Shown piece after piece: positions 1-7,754 of a stretch of DNA of 64,000 bases. Origin of the DNA: Qipengyuania gaetbuli (GTDB lineage Bacteria; Pseudomonadota; Alphaproteobacteria; Sphingomonadales; Sphingomonadaceae); the NCBI RefSeq assembly GCF_020171365.1, contig NZ_JAIUZO010000002.1:930001-994000 (forward strand). The letters are read 5' to 3'. Numbering within the stretch: position 1 is the first letter of the stretch; each line of letters opens with the position of its first letter. Below the pieces are notes generated by a model. It made no database searches and was not told where the DNA came from. It worked only from the letters and a program-made list of their open reading frames with translations. A program made the translations under genes and the position numbers.

Positions 1-301
1 CCATGCAGTTGCGGCAGCGGCCGCAGACCACGTGACCTTCGCCCGACACGATCTGGCCGACCTGGAAGTCACCGGCATTGTCGCCGACATCGACGATCTC
101 GCCGACGAATTCATGGCCGACGATCATGGGCACCGGAATGGTCTTCTGCGCCCATTCGTCCCATTTCCAGATATGCATGTCGGTGCCGCAGATGGCAGTG
201 CGGCGCACTTTGATGAGGACGTCGTTGATGCCCATCTCGGGCTTCGGGCTGTCCTGCATCCACAGGCCGGGTTCGGCCTTGGCCTTGACCAGTGACTTCA
301 T
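1..301 (-). CDS. tdh: L-threonine 3-dehydrogenase, N-terminal part (runs off the window)
   Basis: Zinc- and NAD-dependent dehydrogenase that oxidises L-threonine to 2-amino-3-ketobutyrate, the first step of threonine breakdown to glycine. Only the first 100 codons are here. The start matches the Tdh family closely: the catalytic zinc ligand motif [13 protein letters not shown], then VGHEFVGE and [14 protein letters not shown], the beginning of the structural zinc site. The ATG at 299-301 has a strong purine-rich ribosome site (GGAGAGAG) just upstream. It transcribes out of the window to the left and is chromosomal DNA outside the genomic island. The identity is firm; the rest of the protein cannot be seen. 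Confidence 0.93.
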   Translation of the reverse strand, partial: MKSLVKAKAEPGLWMQDSPKPEMGINDVLIKVRRTAICGTDMHIWKWDEWAQKTIPVPMIVGHEFVGEIVDVGDNAGDFQVGQIVSGEGHVVCGRCRNCM

Positions 302-453
302 CGAATTCTCTCTCCTGGCACAGCCGCGTCAGGAATCGCTCGCGACCGGCTGCGAGCCCTCTAGGCCCGCTGCGCGGTGCAACGCAAACCCAACCCGACC
401 CCGGATTGGAAACGAACATTCCGTCCGCATTTCTTGAATTTTTCGAAAAGTAG

Positions 454-468
454 TGGTGCCAGAAGAGG
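454..468 (+). repeat. Putative left attachment site (tRNA-Leu 3'-end copy)
   Basis: TGGTGCCAGAAGAGG here matches TGGTGCCCAGAAGAGG at 27939-27954, the 3' end of tRNA-Leu, with one missing C. Both copies have the same orientation, as expected for the two ends of a tRNA-integrated element. The missing base suggests decay after insertion or an inexact crossover. Confidence 0.55.
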
Positions 469-529
469 CATCACATTCAGCCTCTTTTTCCGTTCATTTT
501 CCGATGTTTATGCAGTTCAGAAAATCACG

Positions 530-553
530 AGGCCCGCACAAAGGCCCGATTTT
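530..553. repeat. Direct repeats inside the left island end
   Basis: AGGCCCGCAC followed by AAAGGCCCGAT: two spaced copies of AGGCCCG. A very similar tandem pair (AAAGGCCCGCA repeated) lies inside the right end at 27803-27830. Their symmetric position relative to the two attachment copies suggests arm-type integrase binding sites; this is inference. Confidence 0.35.
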
Positions 554-814
554 CCATTTAAGCTATTGGTTCGATGCCTTTTGAGGACTCGAAACTCAAA
601 TTCGCGCTTTCTGCTAGAGCCTTCGATTCGTCAGTGTAGCGAGCATATCGGGCGGTTCCAAGAATGCCCTTGGCCGCATCGAGATCTGAGCCGACCTGTC
701 CGGTCTTATCCCGCAAAACCGGAAAAACGGAAAATGCGGGATAAATCGCTGCGCTTCAGAGCGGTCAAGGACGCCAGAGGGGCGATAAGCGACGAAATCA
801 ATTGAGGGAAACTG

Positions 815-2032
815 ATGAGCCTGAGCTTCACCCGCCGCGAGATTTACGACCTCGTCTGGTCGACACCCATGATCCACCTCGCGAAGGAACTCGGTGTCTC
901 CGATGTCGCGCTCCACAAAATCTGCCGAAAGCACGACATCCCAAACCCTCCGCTCGGCTGGTGGGCCAGGAAGGCCGCGGGAAAGGCCGTTGAGCAGATC
1001 CCCTTACCTGAGATTGAGAGCGACCGGCCCGCCGCGATCTTCATTCGCAATGCGCCCGCAGCAGACTGGAAGACACAGGCGATCGAGGTGGCCGAGCGAA
1101 AGGCCAAGTCTGCGCCGCAATCGTCGGCAGCAATACCGAAACGGGGCAGCGTCATCGTGCGGAACACGCTAGCTGCCTTGCGACGCGGAGAGGCGAATGA
1201 GCAGGGACTGATCTGCATTCGCGAGGCCGGGCTGGTGCCCTGCAGCATAGCGAAGCAATCGATAGGCCGCGTCGCTGAATTCCTGCCCAGACTTGAGATG
1301 GCGGCAGAGGTCCAGGGGTTCACACTCACGGCGGACGAGAAACCCATTCGTTTTTCAGACGGAGCGCAGACGGTCCAATTTGAAATCACGGAAGGTTACA
1401 CACGCGAGAAACACGAGCTCACCCGCAAAGAGAAAGCTGAACGGGCCGCCTGGGAGAAGCGGAGTGAGAGGCGGGGTTGGCGCTATGTGCATGGCGATAG
1501 TCACCCCATCTTCGCTGACTGGGACTACCATCCGACCGGTCGACTTTCGATCTCCTTCGAGCCCGTCTGGTATTATCGTCAGCCCACACCGCGCCGCTCT
1601 TTCAACGACGGCAAGCGCCAGCGCCTTGAAGACCTCGCGGACAAGATTGCGATCGGAATCGCGGTCGTCGCCGCTGCCAAGGCCGAGCGGAAACGGAAGG
1701 ATGATGAGCAGGCGAGGCTGTACAAAGAGCAGCGCCAGCGCCGGGAAAGGGAAGCAAGACTCAAGTATATCGAGGAGCGCCGGTCCGATGAACTCGCCCT
1801 ACTTCTCGACACCCAGTCACGCCTCCAGAAACTGGAAACGCTGCTGGCGTTGGCGCACGCCCAACCGGGAGAAACGATCAATAGCCGTGTCCAAGAGTTC
1901 CGACGTTGGTTGCGGGGGCAGGTCGATGAAACCCGCGCGCTGCTGACACCAGCTGGCCTCGAAGGACGCTTCTCCGAACTGAACCTGTTTGGCCCCGATG
2001 ATGATCGGGATTTCCGGCCGACAAGCCTGTAG
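815..2032 (+). CDS. Hypothetical protein with HTH-like N-terminus
   Basis: A 405-residue protein of unknown function. The first 60 residues (FTRREIYDLVWSTPM, then LAKELGVSDVALHKICRKH and PPLGWWA) look like a helix-turn-helix found at the start of many uncharacterised proteins of alphaproteobacterial accessory regions. The middle has no domain I recognise. Residues from about 285 to 365 are rich in Lys, Arg and Glu and probably form a coiled coil. There is no signal peptide or membrane segment. The ATG at 815 follows GAGGG at a good distance. It is the first gene inside the left end of the island. A DNA-binding role is an inference from the N-terminus only. Confidence 0.8.
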   Translation: MSLSFTRREIYDLVWSTPMIHLAKELGVSDVALHKICRKHDIPNPPLGWWARKAAGKAVEQIPLPEIESDRPAAIFIRNAPAADWKTQAIEVAERKAKSAPQSSAAIPKRGSVIVRNTLAALRRGEANEQGLICIREAGLVPCSIAKQSIGRVAEFLPRLEMAAEVQGFTLTADEKPIRFSDGAQTVQFEITEGYTREKHELTRKEKAERAAWEKRSERRGWRYVHGDSHPIFADWDYHPTGRLSISFEPVWYYRQPTPRRSFNDGKRQRLEDLADKIAIGIAVVAAAKAERKRKDDEQARLYKEQRQRREREARLKYIEERRSDELALLLDTQSRLQKLETLLALAHAQPGETINSRVQEFRRWLRGQVDETRALLTPAGLEGRFSELNLFGPDDDRDFRPTSL

Positions 2033-2043
2033 GTTCCGCTCTC

Positions 2044-2292
2044 CTATCTGCAGCGTTCCGTTAGCCAGCGGTCGATCTCCTGCTCTACCCAGGCAACGGT
2101 ATGTCCACCGAGCTTGACCGCCTTTGGGAACTTCCCCTCACCCATCCAGCGGTAAATTGTGGACCTTCCCAAACCGGTACGATGGATGACTTCCTTCAAC
2201 CGAATGACGCGCGCGATCCTCTGTTTCGAGGTCAGATCGCCGTCGCCCTCGGCTAAGAATGGCATGGCCAATTGCCTCACGTCATTCGCCAT
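2044..2292 (-). CDS. AlpA-family transcriptional regulator
   Basis: Small MerR-like winged-helix DNA-binding protein (82 residues) of the AlpA type, common in P4-like islands, where such proteins control integrase or excision genes. The HTH signature is visible: RLKEVIHRTGLGRSTIYRWM followed by GKFPKAVKLGGHTVAW and WLTER at the C-terminus. The ATG at 2292 was chosen over one 12 codons upstream because AGGGAGG sits just before it. It overlaps the end of the upstream gene by about 11 bases, so the two are probably co-translated. The stop lies 11 bases from the convergent gene ending at 2032. Confidence 0.88.
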   Translation of the reverse strand: MANDVRQLAMPFLAEGDGDLTSKQRIARVIRLKEVIHRTGLGRSTIYRWMGEGKFPKAVKLGGHTVAWVEQEIDRWLTERCR

Positions 2293-2611
2293 GTTCGCCT
2301 CCCTCTGGACAGGGAGAGACAAGGCCAAGACGGACTAGTCGATCATGATATGCTGCGATCGTTCGCTCACGCAGATGAGCCTTGGGATAGTATGTGAGTA
2401 GCGCATCCAGAGCGACCGTCATCAAAAGGTTCTGGCACACCGGATCGGTGGCAGGTGTGCGGCTGCCAGCTCCGGTTTTGCGCGACCATTTATCATGGAT
2501 GCGGTCGCCAAACACACCGCTAATGCTGACCTCGCGCTCACGCGTGTTGGCCATTATCCGGTTATCGACCTGTGCGGTAACGCAGGTCTGTAGGCAGTGA
2601 CTTTTATTCAT
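2282..2611 (-). CDS. Hypothetical protein upstream of the AlpA-type regulator
   Basis: A 109-residue protein with no domain I recognise. It has no membrane segment and a mixed charged composition. The C-terminal half (ALDALLTYYPKAHLRERTI) looks helical. The ATG at 2611 is preceded by AAGGA about ten bases upstream. An in-frame Met 18 codons further in (MANTREREV) is an alternative start with a poorer ribosome site. It overlaps the start of the AlpA-type gene, so the two form an operon. It may be an accessory protein of the island; no function is assigned. Confidence 0.6.
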   Translation of the reverse strand: MNKSHCLQTCVTAQVDNRIMANTREREVSISGVFGDRIHDKWSRKTGAGSRTPATDPVCQNLLMTVALDALLTYYPKAHLRERTIAAYHDRLVRLGLVSPCPEGGEHGE

Positions 2612-3173
2612 AATTCCAAGTTCCTTGTTTGCAGGAACCTGGCCCACCCTTCGAAAGGCAAGTGCCACTCTAGGCCGGGGGTGGGGTTGTAGGAAAACGA
2701 AAAGATTCTGTTCTTTGTCAGTCGCTTGAGGCGAAGTGGACCAGTTCGGCACACTCACAAGAACGCTGTGCCGCAACCGGTCCAGAAGTTGCGAACACCG
2801 ATTTCTCGCGTAAATCCATCTGGTTATAGAGCGGCACCGCTGCGTACGGTGTGCACGAAGTCGTTCCCCATATGTGCATGGTATGATCCCCCACCACCCA
2901 GACTGTCCAATGGCGACAAAGGCACTGGTTTCACGCGGGTTTCCTAGCCCAAACCGGGCTTGAGGGGAAGAGGTCGGAGAGGGGATTTGTTCTCATTGAA
3001 CGTCAGTTTGGTAACAAATAGCCATTTCTGAAAGCCAAACTGCGCATGACTTCCCTCGACCAATACCGCCCCGAAAAGAGTACTGTCCTGCCCAACTCTG
3101 CGGGCATCGAACGTATGTTTGCGAACATGAAAAAAGAGCAGGACCGTTACCCGCCCCTGCCCTGCTCATGCGG
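2612..3173. other. Intergenic region, no gene seen
   Basis: About 560 bases without a convincing coding frame. It should hold the promoter of the 2611 gene (minus strand) and, at its right end, the terminator of the small gene at 3174-3395. A short inverted repeat AGCCC-AAACC-GGGCT lies near 2950 and ATGTT-TGCG-AACAT near 3117. Frames on the plus strand lack ribosome sites and have irregular codon use. Confidence 0.6.
3131..3167 (-). terminator. Rho-independent terminator of the 73-residue gene
   Basis: Read on the minus strand, GAGCAGG pairs with CCTGCTC across an 18-base loop and is followed by six T residues. It sits just past the stop of the minus-strand gene at 3174-3395. Confidence 0.75.
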
Positions 3174-3395
3174 TCAGAACTCGTCTGACATTGCCCCCTG
3201 CACCGTATGGACGACGCGCGCTGCAAGGTGTGCCGGAAGTGCGTGGTAGTCGCCCTCATCCAGCGCGAAGTATCCCAGTTCGCGATCCTCTATGATGTGC
3301 TGATCGAAGAAGCTGTGCAGCGCCCGACGCGCTGCCGCAGCCAGTGCAGCAAAGTAGGAATCCGAAGTCGAAGTAGATTGAAATTGCGTAGCCAT
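3174..3395 (-). CDS. Small hypothetical protein
   Basis: A 73-residue acidic protein of unknown function (begins MATQFQSTSTSD, contains FFDQHIIEDRELGYFALDEG). It has no signal peptide or membrane segment. It is a convincing gene despite its size: AGGAGGATATT precedes the ATG at ideal spacing, and a terminator with a T run follows the stop. It lies between the AlpA-type regulator and SSB, in a part of the island that looks like maintenance functions. No role is assigned. Confidence 0.78.
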   Translation of the reverse strand: MATQFQSTSTSDSYFAALAAAARRALHSFFDQHIIEDRELGYFALDEGDYHALPAHLAARVVHTVQGAMSDEF

Positions 3396-3705
3396 AATAT
3401 CCTCCTGATGACTGCCGTTGACGGCAGGAGCAAAACGGATGGGCGTGCGACCGGCGGGTCAGGGATCGCCCTGTAGGGCGACCGCGAAGCGGCGGTAGGG
3501 GAAACGATTTTGTCGGACTGCAGCGAAGCGAAGGGGAGGCAAAATGGTGGGACCCTGCCGTCCTTGACGCGGCGGTTGCGCGCCCATCAGAATGGGACAA
3601 CCGTGAGCCAGGACCCCTCCCCCGTCATAGGGTTTGGACCATGCAGAGAGGGGCGCTGTCCGGTCCGGACAGCGCCCCTCTGATGGGGATCGATGATGAT
3701 GGATA
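3396..3705. other. Non-coding stretch between small gene and ssb
   Basis: About 310 bases with several hairpins and no convincing gene. Seen: TCGCCC-TGTA-GGGCGA at 3467-3482, CCGC-GAA-GCGG directly after it, and the strong palindrome at 3647-3681. The structure could be transcript termination or folded RNA. The proximal part must contain the promoter of the 73-residue gene. Confidence 0.55.
3647..3681 (-). terminator. Strong hairpin downstream of ssb
   Basis: A perfect 17-base inverted repeat around one central base (AGAGGGGCGCTGTCCGG and its complement). It lies 25 bases past the ssb stop. There is no T run on either side, so it is either a U-poor terminator or an mRNA 3'-end stabiliser. 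Confidence 0.6.
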
Positions 3706-4104
3706 TCAGTCGATCTCGGGAGCGTCCTTGTTGTCGTTTTCGTCGCTCGAGCCGTTGCCGCGTGAGAGGAAGTCGACCTTGTCGGCGAGGATCTCGGTGC
3801 CGTAGCGGGTGACCCCGTCCTTGTCCTCCCACTGGGTGTAGTGGATGCGGCCCTGGAAGCTGACCAGCTGGCCCTTGGTGCAGTACTGGCCGACGGTCTT
3901 GGCGAGGCCGTTGAAGCAGGTCACCCGGTGGAACTCGCTTTCCTTGGCAGTGTAGCCGTTCTCGTCTTTGTAGGTCTTGCCATCCTTGTCGCGTGCGGGG
4001 CGATCGGTGACGACGGTGATCCCGGTGACATTGGTGCCGCCCTTCGTCTCGCGGGATTCCGGATCGCGGGCGATGCGGCCAGTGAGGATTGCGATATTGG
4101 TCAT
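3706..4104 (-). CDS. ssb: Single-stranded DNA-binding protein
   Basis: SSB of 132 residues with the OB-fold signature at its N-terminus (MTNIAILTGRIARDPE) and a typical FHRVTCFNGLAKTVGQYCTKG stretch split around residue 60. The acidic tail is short and ends in PEID rather than the DDDIPF-type tip that recruits replication partners, which marks it as a mobile-element version. The ATG follows AAGGAATACAACC. It is inside the island with no recombination or conjugation genes next to it, so its partner is unclear. It could protect single-stranded DNA during transfer or excision of a larger ancestral element. Confidence 0.93.
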   Translation of the reverse strand: MTNIAILTGRIARDPESRETKGGTNVTGITVVTDRPARDKDGKTYKDENGYTAKESEFHRVTCFNGLAKTVGQYCTKGQLVSFQGRIHYTQWEDKDGVTRYGTEILADKVDFLSRGNGSSDENDNKDAPEID

Positions 4105-4475
4105 GGTTGTATTCCTTCAGTTCCTCAAACCGGAGACCATCTCCGGCTTGCGAACATCTGAAAGAAGCAGGGCATGGGAGGACTGCACCTCAGGCCTGAA
4201 AGGCCGAAGGGAAACCTGTTCATGACGGGTGGTGCGGGCAGGCGCGCGAAGCGCGACAACACGGCCGTCAAAGGAACGGGTTGCGGCTCCTCAGCTGACC
4301 TGATTCAGGACTGTTCGCGAAGAAAGCCGGATGGGTATCGGGTGCGGGTCTGAAGGGTGGCGTGATCAAGTATCGGACTCAATCGGATGCCTCCGTGCCG
4401 CAATCCAAGACGTAGTCATTCAATATCTTAGGTCCTGAAAGCAGACATTTTCCGAGGCCATTCCGGCCAAGGAGA
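4105..4475. other. ssb upstream region, no gene
   Basis: About 370 bases. Contains the inverted repeat at 4130-4146 near the ssb start and otherwise no coding frame I can support. It separates ssb from the recombinase remnant at 4476. Confidence 0.55.
4130..4146. promoter_or_regulatory. Inverted repeat upstream of ssb
   Basis: CCGGAGA-CCA-TCTCCGG is a perfect 7-base inverted repeat about 26 bases before the ssb start codon. The position suits an operator or a 5'-UTR hairpin. No matching regulator is identified. Confidence 0.4.
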
Positions 4476-4727
4476 ATGACCATAACTTACTCAGAATCTA
4501 ATCCAGAGGTACGAAACTGCGTCCCTTGGAATTTTGGCGTGAAGATCGGACCCAAGCGCACCTTCAATCAAAAGCAGGTTTTGGCGATCCCCTTTCTCTT
4601 TGATCACGAAGCACGCATACGAGCGATCCAAATTCTGCTTCGCCGCCCCAAGATCAAAAACACGGTGCGATACCTTGGCGTCGATATAGAAGTCGCTCTC
4701 AAGCTGGCTGAAAAGACCGAAAGCTGA
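4476..4727 (+). pseudogene. Internally deleted tyrosine recombinase remnant
   Basis: An 83-codon open frame that joins the beginning and the end of a known tyrosine-recombinase type. Residues 1-45 (SESNPEVRNCVPWNFG, then KRTFNQKQVLAIPF and LFDHEARIR) match the family N-terminus. Residues from about 48 (RAIQILLRRPKIKNTVRYLG, then VDIEVALKLAE) match its C-terminal end with the nucleophile Tyr. The middle of roughly 120 residues, which would hold the catalytic Arg and the HxxR motif, is absent. The usual LGH before KI is also altered to LRR. It cannot be an active recombinase. Family likeness is from memory of such proteins. It marks an old mobile-element boundary in the island. Confidence 0.7.
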
Positions 4728-4801
4728 CAGGAGTTGGGCGTTGGCCTAGACTTTGCCAGCGTCCGCCTCTGGAGATGAAAGCAGACTTCGCTTTGATCTT
4801 A

Positions 4802-5275
4802 TCATTCGACTGCCAAATTGGCCTGCATAGCGTTAATCACCTCTTGCAGGGTGCGAATGTCACGGGCCGGAATGCCCTTGAGTAACTGGTCATAGACCGC
4901 ATCAGCCTCCTTCCGTAATTGAGGCAGAAGATCGATCGCAGCTGGGAGCAAATGAATTTTCCAAACGCGTCGATCATCTTTGGCGCTGCGCCTTTCGACG
5001 AGGCCAAGGTCTTCGAGCTTATCGATCGCTTGACCCACGCCCGCGCGTTCAAGTTCCAGCTTTCTGGCGAGTTCGGTCTGCGTCAGACCAGGGGTCCGAT
5101 AAAGATAGGCAAGCGCTCGCCACTGTGTGCGGGTGAGACCGAACTGCTCTACCGAAGCGTCAAACGTTTTTCGCAGGCGTCTCGTCACCTCTTCCATCAA
5201 AAACACGACACGATCCGTATCGTTCAGGAAGCTCGCTGCCGCTGCGTCGGCATCTTGTTCGATCTGCATTGACAT
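4802..5275 (-). CDS. MarR-family transcriptional regulator
   Basis: Winged-helix regulator of about 157 residues. The core is typical: FGLTRTQWRALAYL, then GLTQTELARKLELERAGVGQ as recognition helix region, then the wing with ERRSAKDDRRVWKIHL. MarR proteins usually repress a neighbouring gene and release DNA on binding a phenolic or other small ligand. It is divergent from the hydrolase-thioesterase-RND operon, with palindromic sequence in the 74-base gap, so it most likely controls that operon. The start at 5275 (MSMQ) follows AAGGG; the second Met at 5269 is equally possible. Ligand unknown. Confidence 0.92.
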   Translation of the reverse strand: MSMQIEQDADAAAASFLNDTDRVVFLMEEVTRRLRKTFDASVEQFGLTRTQWRALAYLYRTPGLTQTELARKLELERAGVGQAIDKLEDLGLVERRSAKDDRRVWKIHLLPAAIDLLPQLRKEADAVYDQLLKGIPARDIRTLQEVINAMQANLAVE

Positions 5276-5312
5276 GCCTTCCCTTATCAAAACCCGAGTC
5301 TAATTAAACCTA

Positions 5313-5340
5313 TTTACTGTAAAGTGGATTACAATATACT
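5313..5340 (+). promoter_or_regulatory. Putative MarR operator and efflux-operon promoter
   Basis: TTTAC-T-GTAAA at 5313-5323 overlaps GTAA-N6-TTAC ending at 5332, both perfect inverted repeats. TTTACT at 5313-5318 and TATACT at 5335-5340, 16 bases apart, make a plausible -35/-10 pair for the operon starting at 5350. The start codon is only ten bases past the -10 and has no ribosome site, so the transcript may be nearly leaderless. Bound repressor would cover the promoter. Confidence 0.5.
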
Positions 5341-5349
5341 GGCACACGT

Positions 5350-6237
5350 ATGAAATGCGATCAAATCACGATAGAAGGAGCTGGAGGGCTAAAGCTCGCT
5401 GCAGAGATGCTCGGTGATGGGAAAGCCATGCCAGTCCTACTCGCTCACGGCGGGGGCCAGACTCGGCGAGCATGGAAGCGTGTCACGCACGACCTGGCCG
5501 AAGTCGGCTTCTGCGTTATCGCGATTGACATGCGCGGCCATGGTGAAAGCGCATGGTCTGCCGACGGTGCCTACGAACTAGCAGATTTCGCCTCAGACCT
5601 CGTTGCGATTGCAGCATGTTTGGATAGCAAGCCAGCAGTGGTCGGTGCCTCGCTGGGCGGGCTCGCCGGGATGATCGCAGAAGGTGAGCTTGCTCCCGGA
5701 AGTTTCGCTTCCTTGACCTTGGTCGATATTGCCCCTCGCATGGAGCAGAGCGGCGTAATGCGCGTGGTCGGCTTCATGGACCAGCACGTCGAGACTGGCT
5801 TTGCGTCACCCCAGGAAGCGGCCGATGTGATTGCACACTATATGCCACACCGGCGCAAGCGGAGCGCAGGAGGAAATCTGCGTCATTATCTACGCAAATC
5901 AGACGATGGACGCTTCTACTGGCATTGGGACCCGCGCTTCATCCGCAATATTATGGGATCGAACCGGCTCGATCCTGAGCGGCACGAACAGCAGTTCGAG
6001 AAGCTGAGCCAGGCCGCTGCCAAGCTAAAGCTTCCGCTGCACCTCATTCGCGGGCGGTCGAGCGATCTCGTTTCTGAAGAGGCGGTTGCCCATCTGCGTG
6101 GACTGGTGCCGCATGCCGAATACACCGACATTGCGGACGCGACACATATGGTCGTCGGAGATTTGAACGATGTATTTTCCGCAACAATCCTAAAGTTCCT
6201 CAAGCGCCACCATCAGAGCACGGAGGCCGGATCGTGA
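5350..6237 (+). CDS. Alpha/beta-fold hydrolase
   Basis: A 295-residue cytoplasmic hydrolase. Oxyanion-hole region LLAHGGGQTRRAW near residue 35, IAIDMRGHGES near 60, nucleophile elbow VVGASLGG near 100 with the catalytic Ser, and an ADATHMVVGD segment near 270 with the catalytic His. The substrate is not predictable: esters, lactones or thioesters are all handled by this family. It is the first gene of a tight operon (overlapping the thioesterase by four bases, then membrane fusion protein and RND pump). It may therefore hydrolyse or detoxify a compound that the pump also handles. It shows no signal peptide and no obvious start other than ATG 5350. Confidence 0.9.
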   Translation: MKCDQITIEGAGGLKLAAEMLGDGKAMPVLLAHGGGQTRRAWKRVTHDLAEVGFCVIAIDMRGHGESAWSADGAYELADFASDLVAIAACLDSKPAVVGASLGGLAGMIAEGELAPGSFASLTLVDIAPRMEQSGVMRVVGFMDQHVETGFASPQEAADVIAHYMPHRRKRSAGGNLRHYLRKSDDGRFYWHWDPRFIRNIMGSNRLDPERHEQQFEKLSQAAAKLKLPLHLIRGRSSDLVSEEAVAHLRGLVPHAEYTDIADATHMVVGDLNDVFSATILKFLKRHHQSTEAGS

Positions 6238-6647
6238 ACGACGCGACATCAATGATCGATCGAGATCGACTGGAACACATGCTCGCTATTGCGCCGTTTC
6301 ATCAATGGCTCGGCTTAACTGTCAAACACTTTGAGCCGGGGAAACTCCAACTCGAAATGCCGTGGCGTGATGAGATCGTTTCCAATCCGGTGATCGGCTC
6401 CGCTCATGGCGGCGTGCTCGCTTCTTTGATCGATCTTAGTGGCCTTTATGTGCTGCTTGCTATGGGGCACAAGGCCAAGGCGACCGTAGATCTGAGGGTG
6501 GACTATCACCGCCCTGCGACGCAGGGTCCCCTTCTCGCCAGCGCAACGGTGGTCAAGATCGGGCGGCAGATCTCGGTTGCGGACACCCAAATTACGGGAC
6601 CCGACGACAAGTTGGTCGCCAGCGGCAGGGGTGCCTATGCATGCTGA
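6234..6647 (+). CDS. PaaI-like hotdog-fold thioesterase
   Basis: A 137-residue single hotdog domain. The active-site loop SAHGGVLASLIDLSG near residue 58 and VDLRVDYHRPA near 85 are typical of the PaaI/YbgC-like acyl-CoA thioesterases, which cleave aromatic or short acyl-CoA thioesters. The GTG start overlaps the hydrolase stop (GTGA), and its own stop overlaps the start of the membrane fusion gene, so all are translated together. Its place inside an efflux operon suggests a role in processing an acyl or aromatic compound; this is inference. Confidence 0.9.
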   Translation: MNDATSMIDRDRLEHMLAIAPFHQWLGLTVKHFEPGKLQLEMPWRDEIVSNPVIGSAHGGVLASLIDLSGLYVLLAMGHKAKATVDLRVDYHRPATQGPLLASATVVKIGRQISVADTQITGPDDKLVASGRGAYAC

Positions 6648-7753
6648 GAAGGTTCTCTCTTTTCTTTCTAGTCGTTCTACCGATCGCCCTGCAGGCGTGC
6701 TCAACCGAAAAACCTGACGCTGACGCAGCCCAGGCGAACCAAGAAGGTCCGCGAACGGTCCAAACGATCAGCGTCAGCTCTGAGCCGGTCGCCGAGCCGG
6801 TGAAAGCTTTCGGCACGATCGCTGCAAAACAAAGCAGTGCCATCGGAGCTCTGGTAGAAGGCCCGGTGGAACGGATATTCGTGAAAGTCGGAGACCGTGT
6901 CTCACGAGGAGACCCGCTTTTCCGCGTGCGGCAAGCCGACTATCGGCGTCGCGTAGTCGAGGCCCAGGCGGCTGTCGATCTAGCCAATGCGCAGGCCATC
7001 GAGGCCGAACGACGCTACGAACGGGTCATGGCTCTGGCGCCCAAAGGTTTCGTGTCGAAGGCGCATGTCGATGCCGTCGAGACCGAGCTGGCGGTTGCGC
7101 GGGCTCAACGGTCGCAGGCGCAAGCTGCGCTAGGCACCGCAAGGCAGGCATTGGAGGATACGATTACGCGCGCGCCTTACGATGGCGTCGTTACCGCCCG
7201 TTTGGTGGACGAAGGGGTCTATCTCAATAACCGATTCTCGATGGGTGGGCAGTCTGCTGCGCTTCAGCTTCAGGAACTCGGCATCGTAGCTGCCATCGTC
7301 AACGCGCCCCAGGAGCACGTCGACGCATTTCGTCGCAACATGCCTGCACGCGTCTTTATCGAGGGCTTTGATGAGCCCTTCGATAGCACCGTCTATATCA
7401 TCAACGATCGTGTCGATCCGCAAACACGAATGGTCGAGCTGCGTCTGCCTATTGCCAATCCGGACTACAGAATTAGCTCCGGTCTGGGCGTACGGGCCGA
7501 GATTTCGGTGCCACCCTCCCTTGCCATTGTTCTGCCAAGAACGGCTGTCGTGGGGGACAGCGCCACTGCCAATGTGTTCGTGGTTGAAGATGGCAAAGTC
7601 CGGCGTCGCGACGTCACATTCGAGAGCATCGATCTAGACCGCGTTCTTATCCGTTCTGGACTGAGTGATGGCGAGCAGGTTGTTCTCGATCCGCCCGCCA
7701 CTCTGCGTGACGGCGAAACAGTGACCGTGCAATCACAAACACGCCGAGACTAG
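6641..7753 (+). CDS. RND efflux periplasmic adaptor (membrane fusion protein)
   Basis: A 370-residue lipoprotein adaptor that links an RND pump to an outer-membrane channel. N-terminal lipoprotein signal with lipobox LQAC, Cys at residue 20. Then the biotinyl-lipoyl half motif (GALVEGPVERIFVKVGDRVS), a helical hairpin at about 90-150, the second lipoyl half (ITRAPYDGVVTARLVDEGVY), a beta-barrel domain and the membrane-proximal domain. It starts inside the thioesterase end and is followed two bases later by the pump gene. No outer-membrane TolC-type gene is present, so it must use one encoded elsewhere. Confidence 0.95.
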   Translation: MLRRFSLFFLVVLPIALQACSTEKPDADAAQANQEGPRTVQTISVSSEPVAEPVKAFGTIAAKQSSAIGALVEGPVERIFVKVGDRVSRGDPLFRVRQADYRRRVVEAQAAVDLANAQAIEAERRYERVMALAPKGFVSKAHVDAVETELAVARAQRSQAQAALGTARQALEDTITRAPYDGVVTARLVDEGVYLNNRFSMGGQSAALQLQELGIVAAIVNAPQEHVDAFRRNMPARVFIEGFDEPFDSTVYIINDRVDPQTRMVELRLPIANPDYRISSGLGVRAEISVPPSLAIVLPRTAVVGDSATANVFVVEDGKVRRRDVTFESIDLDRVLIRSGLSDGEQVVLDPPATLRDGETVTVQSQTRRD

Positions 7754-7754
7754 C

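Larger units (their letters stand above)
302..814. other. Intergenic stretch with the island left end
   Basis: About 510 bases without a convincing gene. The first part is the tdh upstream region. At 454-468 there is a near copy of the tRNA-Leu 3' end, proposed as the left attachment site, and at 530-553 a pair of short direct repeats. The DNA from about 470 on is less GC-rich than the chromosome and belongs to the island. The last bases carry the ribosome site of the gene starting at 815. Open frames here lack ribosome sites and recognisable protein content. Confidence 0.6.

Noticed and set aside
2989-3128. GTTC-N5-GAAC and GAAC-N10-GAAC motifs as SOS boxes
   Set aside because: Alphaproteobacterial LexA sites are GAAC-N7-GAAC; the spacings here do not fit.
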